64,000 bases of DNA from Halopenitus persicus (GCF_002355635.1 NZ_AP017558.1:1736001-1800000), one strand, 5' to 3'; positions 8,926 through 17,588 are shown, counted from the first letter of the stretch. The notes: generated by a model not told the origin, from the letters alone. Program-made: numbers and translations.

Positions 8926-9043
8926 CCGTCGGGATCGGCGGCTCGCCTCCGGTGGTCCCGACGTCCGAGTGCCGTCACGTTTCGAGTGCCGCGTTCGGGC
9001 GGTCGCTCCGGCCGCTTCCTCCGATCCGAAGTCCGTCGGCAGG

Positions 9044-9736
9044 CTAGAGGTAGGCGTCCTTGACGTGCTCGCTTTCGAGCATTCCCTGTCCGGTATCCTC
9101 GTGGACGATCTGGCCGTTCTCGAGGAGGTACGCGCGGTCGGCGAGATCCAGCGCCTGATCGACGTGCTGTTCGACCAGAAGGATCGTCGTCTCGTCGCTG
9201 ATCTCGTCGATGATGTCGAAGACGCGGCTCGTGATCTGCGGAGCGAGACCCTCGCTCGGCTCGTCAAGCGCGAGTATCTTCGGCTCCGCCATCAGTCCAC
9301 GAGCGATCGCCAGCATCTGCTGTTCGCCGCCGCTCAGCGATCCGGCACGCTGGCCCGACCGTTCCTCGAGGATCGGAAACCGGTCGTACATCTCCTCGAT
9401 CTTCGCGTCGATGTTCGTCCGACGCCGGTAGGCTCCCATCTCCAGGTTCTCACGGACGGACATCTCACCGAAGAGGTTTCGCTCCTCGGAGACGAGCACG
9501 AACCCGTGAGTGACGATCTCGCCAGGGTCGAGATCCTCGACGTCGTCGCCCCACAGCGTGACCGATCCGGAATCGACGGGATGGAGGCCGCTCATCGTCT
9601 TCATCAGCGTCGACTTCCCGGCCCCGTTCGGTCCCACGAGCGAGACGACCGTGTCCTCCTCGGACAGCTGTAGGGAGACGTCCCAGATGACCTGCATCCG
9701 GTCGTAGGAGACGTCGACGTTCGATAGCTCGATCAT
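9044..9736 (-). CDS. livF: LivF-type ABC transporter ATPase
   Basis: A 230-residue ATPase of the branched-chain amino acid importer class. Walker A is GPNGAGKST, the ABC signature is LSGGEQQML, and Walker B leads to LALDEPSEGLAP. Its start follows the stop of livG by one base, so the two are coupled. It is paired with livG and, by family logic, with the livKHM genes facing it. Confidence 0.92.
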   Translation of the reverse strand: MIELSNVDVSYDRMQVIWDVSLQLSEEDTVVSLVGPNGAGKSTLMKTMSGLHPVDSGSVTLWGDDVEDLDPGEIVTHGFVLVSEERNLFGEMSVRENLEMGAYRRRTNIDAKIEEMYDRFPILEERSGQRAGSLSGGEQQMLAIARGLMAEPKILALDEPSEGLAPQITSRVFDIIDEISDETTILLVEQHVDQALDLADRAYLLENGQIVHEDTGQGMLESEHVKDAYL

Positions 9737-9737
9737 C

Positions 9738-10463
9738 TCAGACAGCGCTCCCGAGGTACGCCTCGACGACCGCCTCGTCGTCGCGGATCTCCGCCGGCGT
9801 TCCGTTCGCGATCAGCTCGCCGCTCTGGAGGACGAGTATCCGGTCGACGGTTCCCATGATCGCATCCATAATGTGTTCGATCCAAAACACCGAGATTCCA
9901 CGTTCGTCCCGGATCCGTTCGATGCTGTCGGACAGTTCCGCGACCTCCTTCGGCGTCAGTCCGCTGGCGATCTCGTCGAGCATGATCAGGTTCGGATCCG
10001 CAGCGAGCACGCGCGCCATCTCGAGTTGCTTCTTTTGTGCAAGTGGGAGCGCGCCGGCCTCCAGATCGGCCTCCTCGGCCAGCCCGAGGAACTCCAGCGA
10101 GTCCATCGCCCTGGCCTCCGCGGTTTCCCGGTCGATCGACTCGGTCGTGCCGAACGTGGCGCCCGCGACGGCGTTCTCGAGGACGGTCATCTCGTTGAAC
10201 ACGCGGACGATCTGGAAGGTTCGGACCAACCCCAGCTGTGCGACCTCATGGGTTTTGACCTCGAGGAGGTCCCGTCCGTTGAACCGGATCGAGCTCCCTT
10301 CCTCCGGGGTCAACACGCGGGTTATCGTGTTGAACAGGGTCGTCTTTCCGGCCCCGTTCGGTCCGATCAGGCCGACGATCTCGTCGTCGCCGATCTCGAA
10401 CGAGACGTCGTCGACGGCGACGAGTCCGCCGAACTCCTTGCGGACGTCGGAAACCTCTAGCAT
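9738..10463 (-). CDS. livG: LivG-type ABC transporter ATPase
   Basis: A 241-residue ATPase, first gene of the livGF pair. It has Walker A GPNGAGKTT, the Q-loop region VRTFQIVRVF, a Walker B segment LIMLDEIASGLTP, and the switch His in WIEHIMDAIMG. The usual LSGGQ signature is altered to GALPLAQKKQLEMAR, a variation seen in LivG-type proteins. The start at 10463 is chosen because MLEVSDVRKEFGG is the normal N-terminus; an open extension to 10520 is not. Confidence 0.9.
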   Translation of the reverse strand: MLEVSDVRKEFGGLVAVDDVSFEIGDDEIVGLIGPNGAGKTTLFNTITRVLTPEEGSSIRFNGRDLLEVKTHEVAQLGLVRTFQIVRVFNEMTVLENAVAGATFGTTESIDRETAEARAMDSLEFLGLAEEADLEAGALPLAQKKQLEMARVLAADPNLIMLDEIASGLTPKEVAELSDSIERIRDERGISVFWIEHIMDAIMGTVDRILVLQSGELIANGTPAEIRDDEAVVEAYLGSAV

Positions 10464-10565
10464 CGTTGTGCATAGACGGACCGACGCTGCCTTAACCCTT
10501 GTGAAGGGCTGCCATCGCACGCAGGCGTCGGGCCGTCGTGGCTGATCACCGGCACTCCATCCCGA

Positions 10566-10615
10566 CGGTCCGCTCCGTCACCTCGTCCCGGCGGTCCGCT
10601 CCGTCACCCCGTCCC
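10566..10615. repeat. 25-bp direct repeat, two copies
   Basis: A unit beginning CGGTCCGCTCCGTCAC occurs twice with a 25-base period, ending inside the 3' end of the MinD-like gene. It lies between the start of livG and that gene. Confidence 0.7.
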
Positions 10616-11263
10616 GGCGGTCACCCGGTTCGCGATCGCCGCCACCGCCCGTGCCGCCTCGCTGCCGGGTCGGTCGACCGTAACCGGTCGCTCCGTGTTG
10701 ATCGACCGGCGCATCGCGGACGCTTCCGGGATCGGATCCGCCGGCGCACCCAACACGTCCGCGACTCGGTCGGTCGGTGGCGATCCGGTCGTTCGGTTGA
10801 GCGCGATCGCCGCAAGCCCCGTCCGAAGCTCTCGCGCGAGCTCTCGCGTTCGGATGGCGTCCGGGAGGGCGAACGACCGCGGCGAGGCGACGAGCAGACA
10901 CCGGTCGGCAGCCGCCAACGGGACGCCGACGTCGGCGCGTCGGCCCGCGGGGCAATCGACGACGACCGTCCCGTGGAAACGCTCGACCGTCCGGAGCGCC
11001 TCGGATAGACGGGTGAGGTCACTCGCTCGTGCCCCTGCGAGCGTTCGCCCGCACGGCAGGATAGTGACTGGTCCGGGTCGGAGACATCCACGCGGGTCGG
11101 CGTCCCCGGCGAGCACGTCGTGGAGGTCGGGGCCGTCGCCGTCCGGCAGGTCGGCCATCCCGAGGTCGGCATCCACGACGATCCCGTCACAGGCCGCCGC
11201 GAGGTTGTACGCGACCGTCGTCTTGCCGACGCCGCCCTTTCCCCCGACTACCGCGACGATCAC
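10604..11263 (-). CDS. MinD/ParA-family ATPase
   Basis: A 219-residue deviant Walker ATPase. The N-terminus has GGKGGVGKTT (residues 7-16) with the signature lysine, followed by VVDADLGMADL and VVVDCPAGR, the switch regions of MinD/ParA proteins. It is shorter than cell-division MinD, and I see no C-terminal amphipathic membrane helix. The start is GTG, overlapping the previous gene by four bases (GTGA). As last gene of a four-gene operon with coiled-coil proteins, it may drive positioning or partition. Partner and cargo are unknown. Confidence 0.85.
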   Translation of the reverse strand: MIVAVVGGKGGVGKTTVAYNLAAACDGIVVDADLGMADLPDGDGPDLHDVLAGDADPRGCLRPGPVTILPCGRTLAGARASDLTRLSEALRTVERFHGTVVVDCPAGRRADVGVPLAAADRCLLVASPRSFALPDAIRTRELARELRTGLAAIALNRTTGSPPTDRVADVLGAPADPIPEASAMRRSINTERPVTVDRPGSEAARAVAAIANRVTAGTG

Positions 11264-12066
11264 GCGATCCTCCGGAGAGCCTCGATCGGCGTCTCGAGGC
11301 GGTCGTGGCGCTCGATCACCTCGTCGATCCGGTCGCGGAGCGTTCGAAGCTCGTCGATCGCCGCCGCGAGCCGGTCGACGTCGGATTCCAGGGTCTGCAG
11401 GTCGCCGCTCTCGGCCACGACCGACGCCGCGGTCTCGAGGTCGGCGTCCGTGAGTCTCCCGAGCCGGTCGAGATCGTCGCCCACCGCGTCGATCCGGTCC
11501 TCGATGCGCGCGGGCGCCTCCCCGTTGATCGACTTCTCGTCGATCGATGTCATACCATTCGCCCCGTCCTCGGTCGGTGGTTTCCCAGTCGGTGTTTCCT
11601 CGGTCGGCACTTTCCCGCTCTCTCCGGCGTCGACTGGTTCCCCCCCGCCGCCGTTGCCGTCGCTCGGCACGCTTCCCCGCGGCGGGCGGTGATCGTCCAG
11701 GGTTCGAATCGCGCTCGCAACCGCGCTTTCGGTTGCGGCATCGTCCGTTTCGGTTCCCCCGGCAGCCGTGCCGTCGTCCTCGTCATCGACGTCCTCGACC
11801 GATTCGATCGTCATCGGACGACGGTCGACTGACGTGAGCGCCGGACAGACGTAGCCGAACCCGACCGTCGAGTTCCCGTTCACCCGGCAGGTGTATCCGT
11901 CGCGGTCCCAGCCGGACTCGGGAACGCCCCGACGGCGTGGCGGCACCACCGGCCCCTCGAGATCGTTTCGGAGTCGCACGCGTTTCTCCGCGGGCGCGTC
12001 GTTACACAGCACACACGTCACGACCGCCAGGCCGCCGCGCCGTTCGACGTTCCAGCTGAGATCCAT
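11260..12066 (-). CDS. Haloarchaeal DUF7857-like protein
   Basis: A 268-residue protein. The N-terminal domain (1-95) begins MDLSWNVERRGGLAVVTCVL, has a PPRRRGVPESGWD segment and includes Cys residues. A low-complexity acidic and Gly/Pro linker (about 95-180) follows. The C-terminal helical region (about 185-268) looks like a coiled coil (RIDAVGDDLDRLGRLTDADL). I recall this N-terminus from haloarchaeal proteins labelled DUF7857. It is coupled to the MinD-like gene by a GTGA overlap. The coiled coil could be the ATPase adaptor. Function unknown. Confidence 0.7.
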   Translation of the reverse strand: MDLSWNVERRGGLAVVTCVLCNDAPAEKRVRLRNDLEGPVVPPRRRGVPESGWDRDGYTCRVNGNSTVGFGYVCPALTSVDRRPMTIESVEDVDDEDDGTAAGGTETDDAATESAVASAIRTLDDHRPPRGSVPSDGNGGGGEPVDAGESGKVPTEETPTGKPPTEDGANGMTSIDEKSINGEAPARIEDRIDAVGDDLDRLGRLTDADLETAASVVAESGDLQTLESDVDRLAAAIDELRTLRDRIDEVIERHDRLETPIEALRRIA

Positions 12067-12150
12067 ACGGTGGCTGCCGCGCGTTCCCATCTAAAGGTAC
12101 GGACGACGTTGGGCCCAGGGTCCGCCGTGTCGATCCCCTTGCTCGGATCG

Positions 12151-13209
12151 TCACGTTCGAACGATCGGGAAGCCACGTCGTCCGCCGGCCGCGGTGAGGG
12201 TGCCGGGATCGAGACCGTCGTCCCTGCCCGCTCCTCCTTCAGCCATCCTCCCGAGCCAGCTCTCGCTCCCGTCCGTTTCCCCATCCGTCTCCCCGATCCC
12301 GTCCGATCCCTCTTCCAGTACGACCGGTGCCCGTCGCCCGGCGATCGCGATCGCGGCGAGCTCCGCGATCGCGGACGAGCCCCGAAGCTCCGTCGGCCAC
12401 GACCCCGGGTGCACCGCGACCGGCAGCCGTTCGAGGGTCGAACGGAAGGCCGGATAGACCGCCTCGACGAGTTCGCGGCGCGCACTCCGCTCCAGGTTCG
12501 CCACCTCGTCGGCCAGCTTCAAGCGTCGTTCCCGTCGATCGCGCGCTTTTCGTGCCTGCTCCCGTGCACGATCGAGGTCCTGTGTCGCGGCGATGCGTGT
12601 TGTTTCCGCCTCCGAGAGCTCCGTCAGCGTCTCTTCGAGCTTCTCGCGAACGCCGTCCCGTTCCTCGCCGAGTTCGCGGCGAGCGGTCAGTTCGCCGCGG
12701 ATCGCCGCCGCCCGTTCACGCAGCCGGTCGATCGCCGCACCGGTATCGGCGACGCGGCGTCGCGCCTCGGCGACGTCAACCGATGGCGGATCGATCCCGT
12801 GAAGCCGACGCCGTCGCCGGGCGAGCCGTGCGTCGACCGATGCGGTATGTCCGCGTTCACGGGCCGCGATCGCCAGCAGTTCGTGGAGCGATCGGCCTGA
12901 GGGGACGCGATCGAGAGCGGTCGGCGTCGTCGGCCGGACGCACCGAACCGCGACCGGGAGCGTCTCCATCGTCGACCGGCCGGCCACGTCGCCCTCCGGA
13001 CCGGCCGCGTCGCCCGCCGGACCGGCCGCACTCGGGCATCCTTCGACCGTCGCCGGGGGACGGATCCGATTCAGAATCCGGTCCGTGAGCGAGGCGGACG
13101 TGTCGTCGCTCGACTGCGCCAGATCGCGGATGTCGATCACCGTTCCGGATCGGATGACGTCACCGATCCGAACGCGGACCGAACGTGGCGCTCGTACACG
13201 ATCGTTCAT
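12151..13209 (-). CDS. Haloarchaeal coiled-coil protein (DUF7856-like)
   Basis: A 352-residue protein. The first 60 residues form a small beta-like domain (VRVRIGDVIRSGTVIDIRDL). After a Gly/Ala-rich linker comes a long Arg/Glu/Ala-rich helix (about 115-245) with heptad-like spacing, then a short domain with RLPVAVHPGSWP. It overlaps the upstream gene by four bases (ATGA). The layout resembles haloarchaeal DUF7856 proteins. It may be a structural partner of the MinD-like ATPase encoded downstream. Confidence 0.7.
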   Translation of the reverse strand: MNDRVRAPRSVRVRIGDVIRSGTVIDIRDLAQSSDDTSASLTDRILNRIRPPATVEGCPSAAGPAGDAAGPEGDVAGRSTMETLPVAVRCVRPTTPTALDRVPSGRSLHELLAIAARERGHTASVDARLARRRRRLHGIDPPSVDVAEARRRVADTGAAIDRLRERAAAIRGELTARRELGEERDGVREKLEETLTELSEAETTRIAATQDLDRAREQARKARDRRERRLKLADEVANLERSARRELVEAVYPAFRSTLERLPVAVHPGSWPTELRGSSAIAELAAIAIAGRRAPVVLEEGSDGIGETDGETDGSESWLGRMAEGGAGRDDGLDPGTLTAAGGRRGFPIVRT

Positions 13210-13544
13210 AGGGAGCGATCCCGGAGCGTCTCCGGATCCGGGTGACGGGTCCCGGCCGCGAACTTCGCGTACGGCGTCGCGGGCGACGTCCGCGCCGCGT
13301 ACGCGGCTGCCGCCTCACGAACGTCCGCTTCGACTGCCTCGAACTCGTTGAACGGCGACGTTCGCTCGACCTGGACGTCACCGTCGTGAGCCGCCCGCAG
13401 TCGCAACGCCAGGAACGCCCCGTACGCGGTCTCCTCGAACACCGCTGCCCGCCCGAATCGTCGGACGACGACCTCCTCGTGGGAGCGACAGACGTTCCGT
13501 AGCGTCGTCCTCGCTCCCTGCGAATACGTCATCACCAACAGCAT
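13206..13544 (-). CDS. Small haloarchaeal protein, first gene of the MinD-like operon (DUF7855-like)
   Basis: A 112-residue protein beginning MLLVMTYSQGARTTLRNVC, with RSHEEVVVRRFGRAAVFEET and a helical C-terminus. The start at 13544 is chosen because an AT-rich TATA-like element sits 23 bases upstream; an inner ATG at 13532 is also possible. It overlaps the next gene by an ATGA. I recall a haloarchaeal DUF7855 family with this N-terminus. Function unknown. Confidence 0.7.
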   Translation of the reverse strand: MLLVMTYSQGARTTLRNVCRSHEEVVVRRFGRAAVFEETAYGAFLALRLRAAHDGDVQVERTSPFNEFEAVEADVREAAAAYAARTSPATPYAKFAAGTRHPDPETLRDRSL

Positions 13545-13562
13545 AATATTTCTATACATTAC

Positions 13563-13572
13563 ATTAAATTAA
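13563..13572 (-). promoter_or_regulatory. Promoter of the MinD-like operon
   Basis: AATTTAAT on the minus strand, inside an unusually AT-rich 70-base stretch (13540-13610), just before the first gene of the operon. A second candidate (TGTATA, 13553-13558) would fit the inner start at 13532. Confidence 0.5.
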
Positions 13573-13649
13573 GTGTATTGATATAGTAATATTTACCAAG
13601 GATCGGCCGTACAACGTTCGATGCCGGCTGAATACGCGTTCCGGCCGGA

Positions 13650-13931
13650 TCAGAGCCGTTCGACGTCGAACCCCTCGTCAGGATCCGGTTCGTATCCCGC
13701 GCGTTCACGCAGCCGTTCCCGCGCCGCCGGTTCGGACGGCGCGACGACGACGGTTCCGTCGATCGGATCCGGTCCACGAGCCCGGTAGACGGCCTCGGCT
13801 CCATCGAACTCCGTGGCGTACGTCCGCAGGACGGCGACGGTTCGTCGTTCCGTCTCCGCGAGACTCGCCTCGCCGTTCTCGAACTGCCGCAGTGCGTCCT
13901 CGACGTTTCTGATGGCTGATATTCGGTCCAT
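13650..13931 (-). CDS. Small acidic haloarchaeal protein beside mcm (DUF7854-like)
   Basis: A 93-residue protein: an N-terminal helix (MDRISAIRNVEDALRQFENG), then a beta-rich half ending DPDEGFDVERL. It starts on the base next to the mcm stop codon, so it is almost certainly co-translated with the helicase. I recall this family as DUF7854. Its tight link to mcm suggests a replication-related role, but nothing in the sequence proves it. Confidence 0.7.
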   Translation of the reverse strand: MDRISAIRNVEDALRQFENGEASLAETERRTVAVLRTYATEFDGAEAVYRARGPDPIDGTVVVAPSEPAARERLRERAGYEPDPDEGFDVERL

Positions 13932-16034
13932 CTACGTCGTTCGGAGGTGGTTCTGCGTCGGCTCGTAGACCTCTCCCTTCCGGCGTAGCTTCTCGATCTC
14001 GTCCTCCGCCTTCGAGGGGTCCATCCCGACCTCGTCGGCGCGGTCGATCACCTCCTCGACGGGCGCTCCCTCCTCGTAGTCCTCCTCGATGTCCGCGATC
14101 AGCGTCTTCAGGTTCTTGATGCGGTCACGCTGGCTCTTGGAGGTTCCCGTCTCGACGACGTCCGCGTCGAATTGCCCGGTCTCGGGGTCGACGCCGATGT
14201 CCTTCAGACACGACTCGACGATGTCGGTCGCCCTGTCGGCGTCCATCCGATCGACCGTATCCGAGAGTCGCACGCGCGCGCTCGCCTCCGCGAGCCGGAC
14301 GAGCGCCTCGAGCTTCCGCGCCGTCACCGGAACCGGGGCGTCCTCGTCGGCACCCTTCGAGCGGAGGTCGACGTAGAACTCCTCGATGACTCCCTTCGCC
14401 TCCTCGGTCATCGTCGGGTAGCAGTTCCGCTTGGCGTAGGCGATGTACTTCCGGAGGAGGTCGGCGTCGATCGCCGGCGCCACCTCCTCGGTGACGTCAT
14501 CCACCTCCGCCTGCGTGAACTCCGAGGTCGTCAGCTCCTCGCGCTGGGTGTTCAACTCGCCGGCGTAGTTCGTCTTCAGGATGTGTCGCGCAAGCCGGCT
14601 GTCGTGTTCCGGATCCGGCTGGTCGGTGACCGTAAAGATGAGGTCGAACCGCGAGATGAGCGCGGGCTCTAAGTCGATCTGTTCGCCGATCGGCTCGTAC
14701 TGGTCGAACCGACCGTATTTCGGGTTGGCCGCTCCCAACAGTGAACACCGCGCCTTCAGCGTCGCGTTGATTCCCGCCTTCGAGATCGAGATCTTCTGCT
14801 GTTCGAGCCCCTCGTGCATGGCCGAGCGGTCCTCCGCATTCATTTTATCTAGCTCGTCGATCGCCGCGATCCCCTTGTCGGCGAGCACCAGCGCCCCGGC
14901 TTCAAGCGACCACTGTTGACCGTCTCCGAAATCATCTCTTACAGCTGCAGCGGTTAATCCTGCAGCGGATGATCCCTTCCCGGACGTATAAACTGATCTT
15001 GGAGCAATATTCTCTACATAACTGATCATCTGGCTCTTTCCTGTACCTGGGTCCCCGATGAGAAGCATATGTAGGTCGCCGCGGATCCGCGAGCCGTCGG
15101 GGAGGTGTTTGGTGACGCCGGAGAACAGCTGGAGGACCATCGCGAGCTTCTCCTCCTCGTAGCCGTAGATCGCCGGGGCGATGGAGTCGATCATCCGGTC
15201 GTAGACCTCGGGGTCGTTCGAGAGCTCGATGATCTCCTCGACGTCCTCGCTCGTGATGTCCATGTCCTCGAACTGCTCGTCCTCGACCGTGATGGAGACG
15301 CCGTCCATGTACAGATCGAAGATCGCGGACTTCTCGTTGCCCTGTTCGACCTGCTCGATGTGGAGGACGCCGACCGCGGTGACGTGGTCGCCCGGGGTCA
15401 CCTTGCCCGTGATGTCGTCGACGACGTTGACGTCGATCGCCTGGGGCGTCTCGCCGCCGCGGAGCCCCTCGGGGGACTCCTGGATCCGGAGCTTCTGGGA
15501 GTCGATGAACTCCGACTGGTCGAAGTTGACCCGGAACGGGCCCTGCCGCTCACAGCCCTGACACTCGTGGGGCTCCTGGAAGCCGCCGTCGCTTTGCGGG
15601 ATGTAGGTCATCGTGCCGCAGCGCTGGCACTCGAAGGCCGCGTCGGTGATCTTCGGGCGGACGTCGGTGGCCTTCCGAACGATTCCCCGCACGGAGACGA
15701 GCGTTCCGATGTGGTCGTCGTGGACGCGGATGCCGCGGATGTCGATGCTGTCGGGGAGGTTCTCGATCCGAACGTGCGCGCGGCCGAGACTGACGTCGGC
15801 GGGGAGGTCGTACAGCCGCAGCGCCTCCTCAGCGTACTCGCGGAGCTGTTCGGGTTGGCTGCGGAAGTCCTCCGCGAGATCGCGGTCGAACTGGTAGAGG
15901 TCGTCGTAATCGATGTAGAGGGACCGCTGCTCGTTGGGATACCGCTGTGCCAACTCGCCGACGGCCTCGCGGTAGTAGTTCCGATAGAACTGGATGAACC
16001 GCTCGGTGAGGTCCTGGTTGCCGGCCTGAGCCAT
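13932..16034 (-). CDS. mcm: Replicative minichromosome maintenance helicase MCM
   Basis: The 700-residue replicative helicase. An N-terminal DNA-binding region with a zinc motif (CQRCG...CQGCE, about 145-172) is followed by the AAA+ core. That core has Walker A GDPGTGKS (327-334), Walker B AAIDELDKM, sensor 1 GAANPKYGRFD, the arginine finger LISRFDLIF and a C-terminal winged-helix region. No intein is present. Codons for residues about 320-370 are strikingly unlike the rest of the gene (see 14925-15073). It is followed without a gap by the small DUF7854-like gene. Confidence 0.97.
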   Translation of the reverse strand: MAQAGNQDLTERFIQFYRNYYREAVGELAQRYPNEQRSLYIDYDDLYQFDRDLAEDFRSQPEQLREYAEEALRLYDLPADVSLGRAHVRIENLPDSIDIRGIRVHDDHIGTLVSVRGIVRKATDVRPKITDAAFECQRCGTMTYIPQSDGGFQEPHECQGCERQGPFRVNFDQSEFIDSQKLRIQESPEGLRGGETPQAIDVNVVDDITGKVTPGDHVTAVGVLHIEQVEQGNEKSAIFDLYMDGVSITVEDEQFEDMDITSEDVEEIIELSNDPEVYDRMIDSIAPAIYGYEEEKLAMVLQLFSGVTKHLPDGSRIRGDLHMLLIGDPGTGKSQMISYVENIAPRSVYTSGKGSSAAGLTAAAVRDDFGDGQQWSLEAGALVLADKGIAAIDELDKMNAEDRSAMHEGLEQQKISISKAGINATLKARCSLLGAANPKYGRFDQYEPIGEQIDLEPALISRFDLIFTVTDQPDPEHDSRLARHILKTNYAGELNTQREELTTSEFTQAEVDDVTEEVAPAIDADLLRKYIAYAKRNCYPTMTEEAKGVIEEFYVDLRSKGADEDAPVPVTARKLEALVRLAEASARVRLSDTVDRMDADRATDIVESCLKDIGVDPETGQFDADVVETGTSKSQRDRIKNLKTLIADIEEDYEEGAPVEEVIDRADEVGMDPSKAEDEIEKLRRKGEVYEPTQNHLRTT
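14925..15073 (-). other. Atypical low-GC tract within mcm spanning Walker A
   Basis: The middle 140 bases (14931-15070) are about 47% GC by my count, while the flanks are well above 60%. Codons such as AGA, GTA, TTA, ACA, TCA, AAT and ATT cluster here but are rare elsewhere. The protein stays perfectly MCM-like, so the change is at synonymous sites. Walker A regions are common intein insertion points and haloarchaeal MCM genes are known intein hosts. I infer co-conversion from a lower-GC relative. Confidence 0.75.
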
Positions 16035-16066
16035 TACGACGCGCCTTGGTCGCCATCACTGAAGAA

Positions 16067-16105
16067 CCCTCCCCTCTCGCCGGTTGACCCTCCCCTCTCG
16101 CCGGT
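16067..16105. repeat. 21-bp direct repeat, two copies
   Basis: CCCTCCCCTCTCGCCGGT occurs twice with a 21-base period in the gap between mcm and tatC. Confidence 0.7.
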
Positions 16106-16147
16106 CGGGGCACGACGCCGATTTCGGTTTGTGACCGTCCACCGGGG

Positions 16148-17455
16148 TCAGTTACCGGTCCACCGCAGGAGCGCGAGCGTCCCCTCGTACAGGGCGATCA
16201 TCGTGAGCGTGACGATGATTGGCGCCATCCCGGTCGGATCGGGACTGAACAGGAAGGCGATCCCCAGGAAGGTGCCCCAGAAGATCAGCCGCTTGTCCTC
16301 GAGCCACTGCCGGGTGACGAGGTTCATCATGATCGCGAGCATGATGAACAGCGGGATCTGGAAGACGATCGCCATGAACGACATCATCACCACGATGAGG
16401 TTGAACGTCTCCTTGAGCCCGAAGGCGATCGTCGCGGCGTCGGAGGTGTAGGTCGTGAAGTAGCTGAAGATCGCCGGCAGCACGAGGAAGTGCGCGAAGA
16501 GGATCCCGATCCCGCCGAGGATCAGACTCGTCGGAACGGCCGCCAGGTAGTATCGTCGCTCCTTGCGGTACAGTCCCGGGCGCATGAATCGGTAGGTCTG
16601 GTAGACGAACACCGGCAGACCGAAGAAAACGCCTGCCAGCCCGGCGACCTTGATCCGCGTCAGGACGAGCTCGAGCGGCCCGTAGAGCCGCGGCCGGTTC
16701 ACGTTCGGCTCCGGAATGTGATACGACCAGAAGTAGTTTATCAGCTCGCTGGCGGACGGAAACGCGACGAGCAGCGCCAACCCGCCGACGAGGAAGACGA
16801 TCCCCAGCCGCCGCATCATCTCCTCGATGTGGTCGGCCAGCGGCATCTCCTCGTCCGTCTCCGGCGCCTCGATGCCCGTGCCGGCATCGGTCGCGGCGTC
16901 GGTTTCGGGTTCGTCGCCGGTCTCGCCCTCGGACTCCGTCTCCTCGTCGTCTTCGCTTCCGGTATCTGCGTCGTCCTCGTCGCGCGTCGTGTCCGCAGCG
17001 CTCGCCTCCGTGTCGTCAGCCGTGGTCACGTCGTCGCCGTCGCTCTCGTCTTCGTCGTCGCCGTCGCTCTCGTCTTCGTCGTCGGTTCCCTCGCGTTCGT
17101 CGATGGAGCCTTCATCGCTGATGGCGCCTTCATCGCTGCCGTCGTCATCGTCGCCGCCGTCTCCCCCATCGCCATCGTCTCCATCGCGGCCGCCGTCTCC
17201 ATCCTCGTTACCGCCATCGCTGTCGGGGCTGTCGCCTTCGGGGCTGTCGCCTTCGGGGTCGTCGGGGCTGTCGCCTTCGGGGTCGTCGGGATCGTGCTCC
17301 CCAGCGCGGTTCTCGTCCGTCCGATCGGATCCGTCGCTCTCCGGGGCGGGGTCGGCCTCGGCTCCGGACGGGTCGTCCCCATCCGGCTGCGGGCCGTCCC
17401 CGTTCGCCGACCGGTCGTCGTTCGACGACTCCTCGCGGGGCGGATCCTCACCCAT
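16148..17455 (-). CDS. tatC: Twin-arginine translocase subunit TatC (TatCo type)
   Basis: A 435-residue TatC receptor of the Tat export system, the main route for folded proteins in haloarchaea. The first about 195 residues are a very acidic Asp/Glu/Gly/Ser tail with repeated DPEGDSP and DEDESDGDD units. The TatC core follows, with MPLADHIEEMMRRLG at its start and six helices containing FGLPVFVYQTYRFMRPGL. The start at 17455 has a TATA box 25 bases upstream. It is divergent from the TatC fusion gene; such a pair is known in haloarchaea as TatCo and TatCt. Confidence 0.9.
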   Translation of the reverse strand: MGEDPPREESSNDDRSANGDGPQPDGDDPSGAEADPAPESDGSDRTDENRAGEHDPDDPEGDSPDDPEGDSPEGDSPDSDGGNEDGDGGRDGDDGDGGDGGDDDDGSDEGAISDEGSIDEREGTDDEDESDGDDEDESDGDDVTTADDTEASAADTTRDEDDADTGSEDDEETESEGETGDEPETDAATDAGTGIEAPETDEEMPLADHIEEMMRRLGIVFLVGGLALLVAFPSASELINYFWSYHIPEPNVNRPRLYGPLELVLTRIKVAGLAGVFFGLPVFVYQTYRFMRPGLYRKERRYYLAAVPTSLILGGIGILFAHFLVLPAIFSYFTTYTSDAATIAFGLKETFNLIVVMMSFMAIVFQIPLFIMLAIMMNLVTRQWLEDKRLIFWGTFLGIAFLFSPDPTGMAPIIVTLTMIALYEGTLALLRWTGN

Positions 17456-17476
17456 TCGTTGGTTGTTCGCCCCCGG

Positions 17477-17483
17477 GCTATTA
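17477..17483 (-). promoter_or_regulatory. TATA box for tatCo
   Basis: TATAATA on the minus strand, centred 25 bases before the start at 17455. Confidence 0.6.
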
Positions 17484-17558
17484 TAGGCCTTTTTGGATGG
17501 CCGCGTCGTTCGCCGCTCACGCGATCGGCCGCTCCCGGCTCGATTCGCTTCGAAAAGG

Positions 17559-17565
17559 TTGATAA
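17559..17565 (+). promoter_or_regulatory. TATA-like box for tatCt
   Basis: TTGATAA centred 27 bases before the ATG at 17589; it gives a leaderless start for the fusion TatC. Confidence 0.5.
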
Positions 17566-17588
17566 CCGGGACGCGCTTTCGCCACCGT

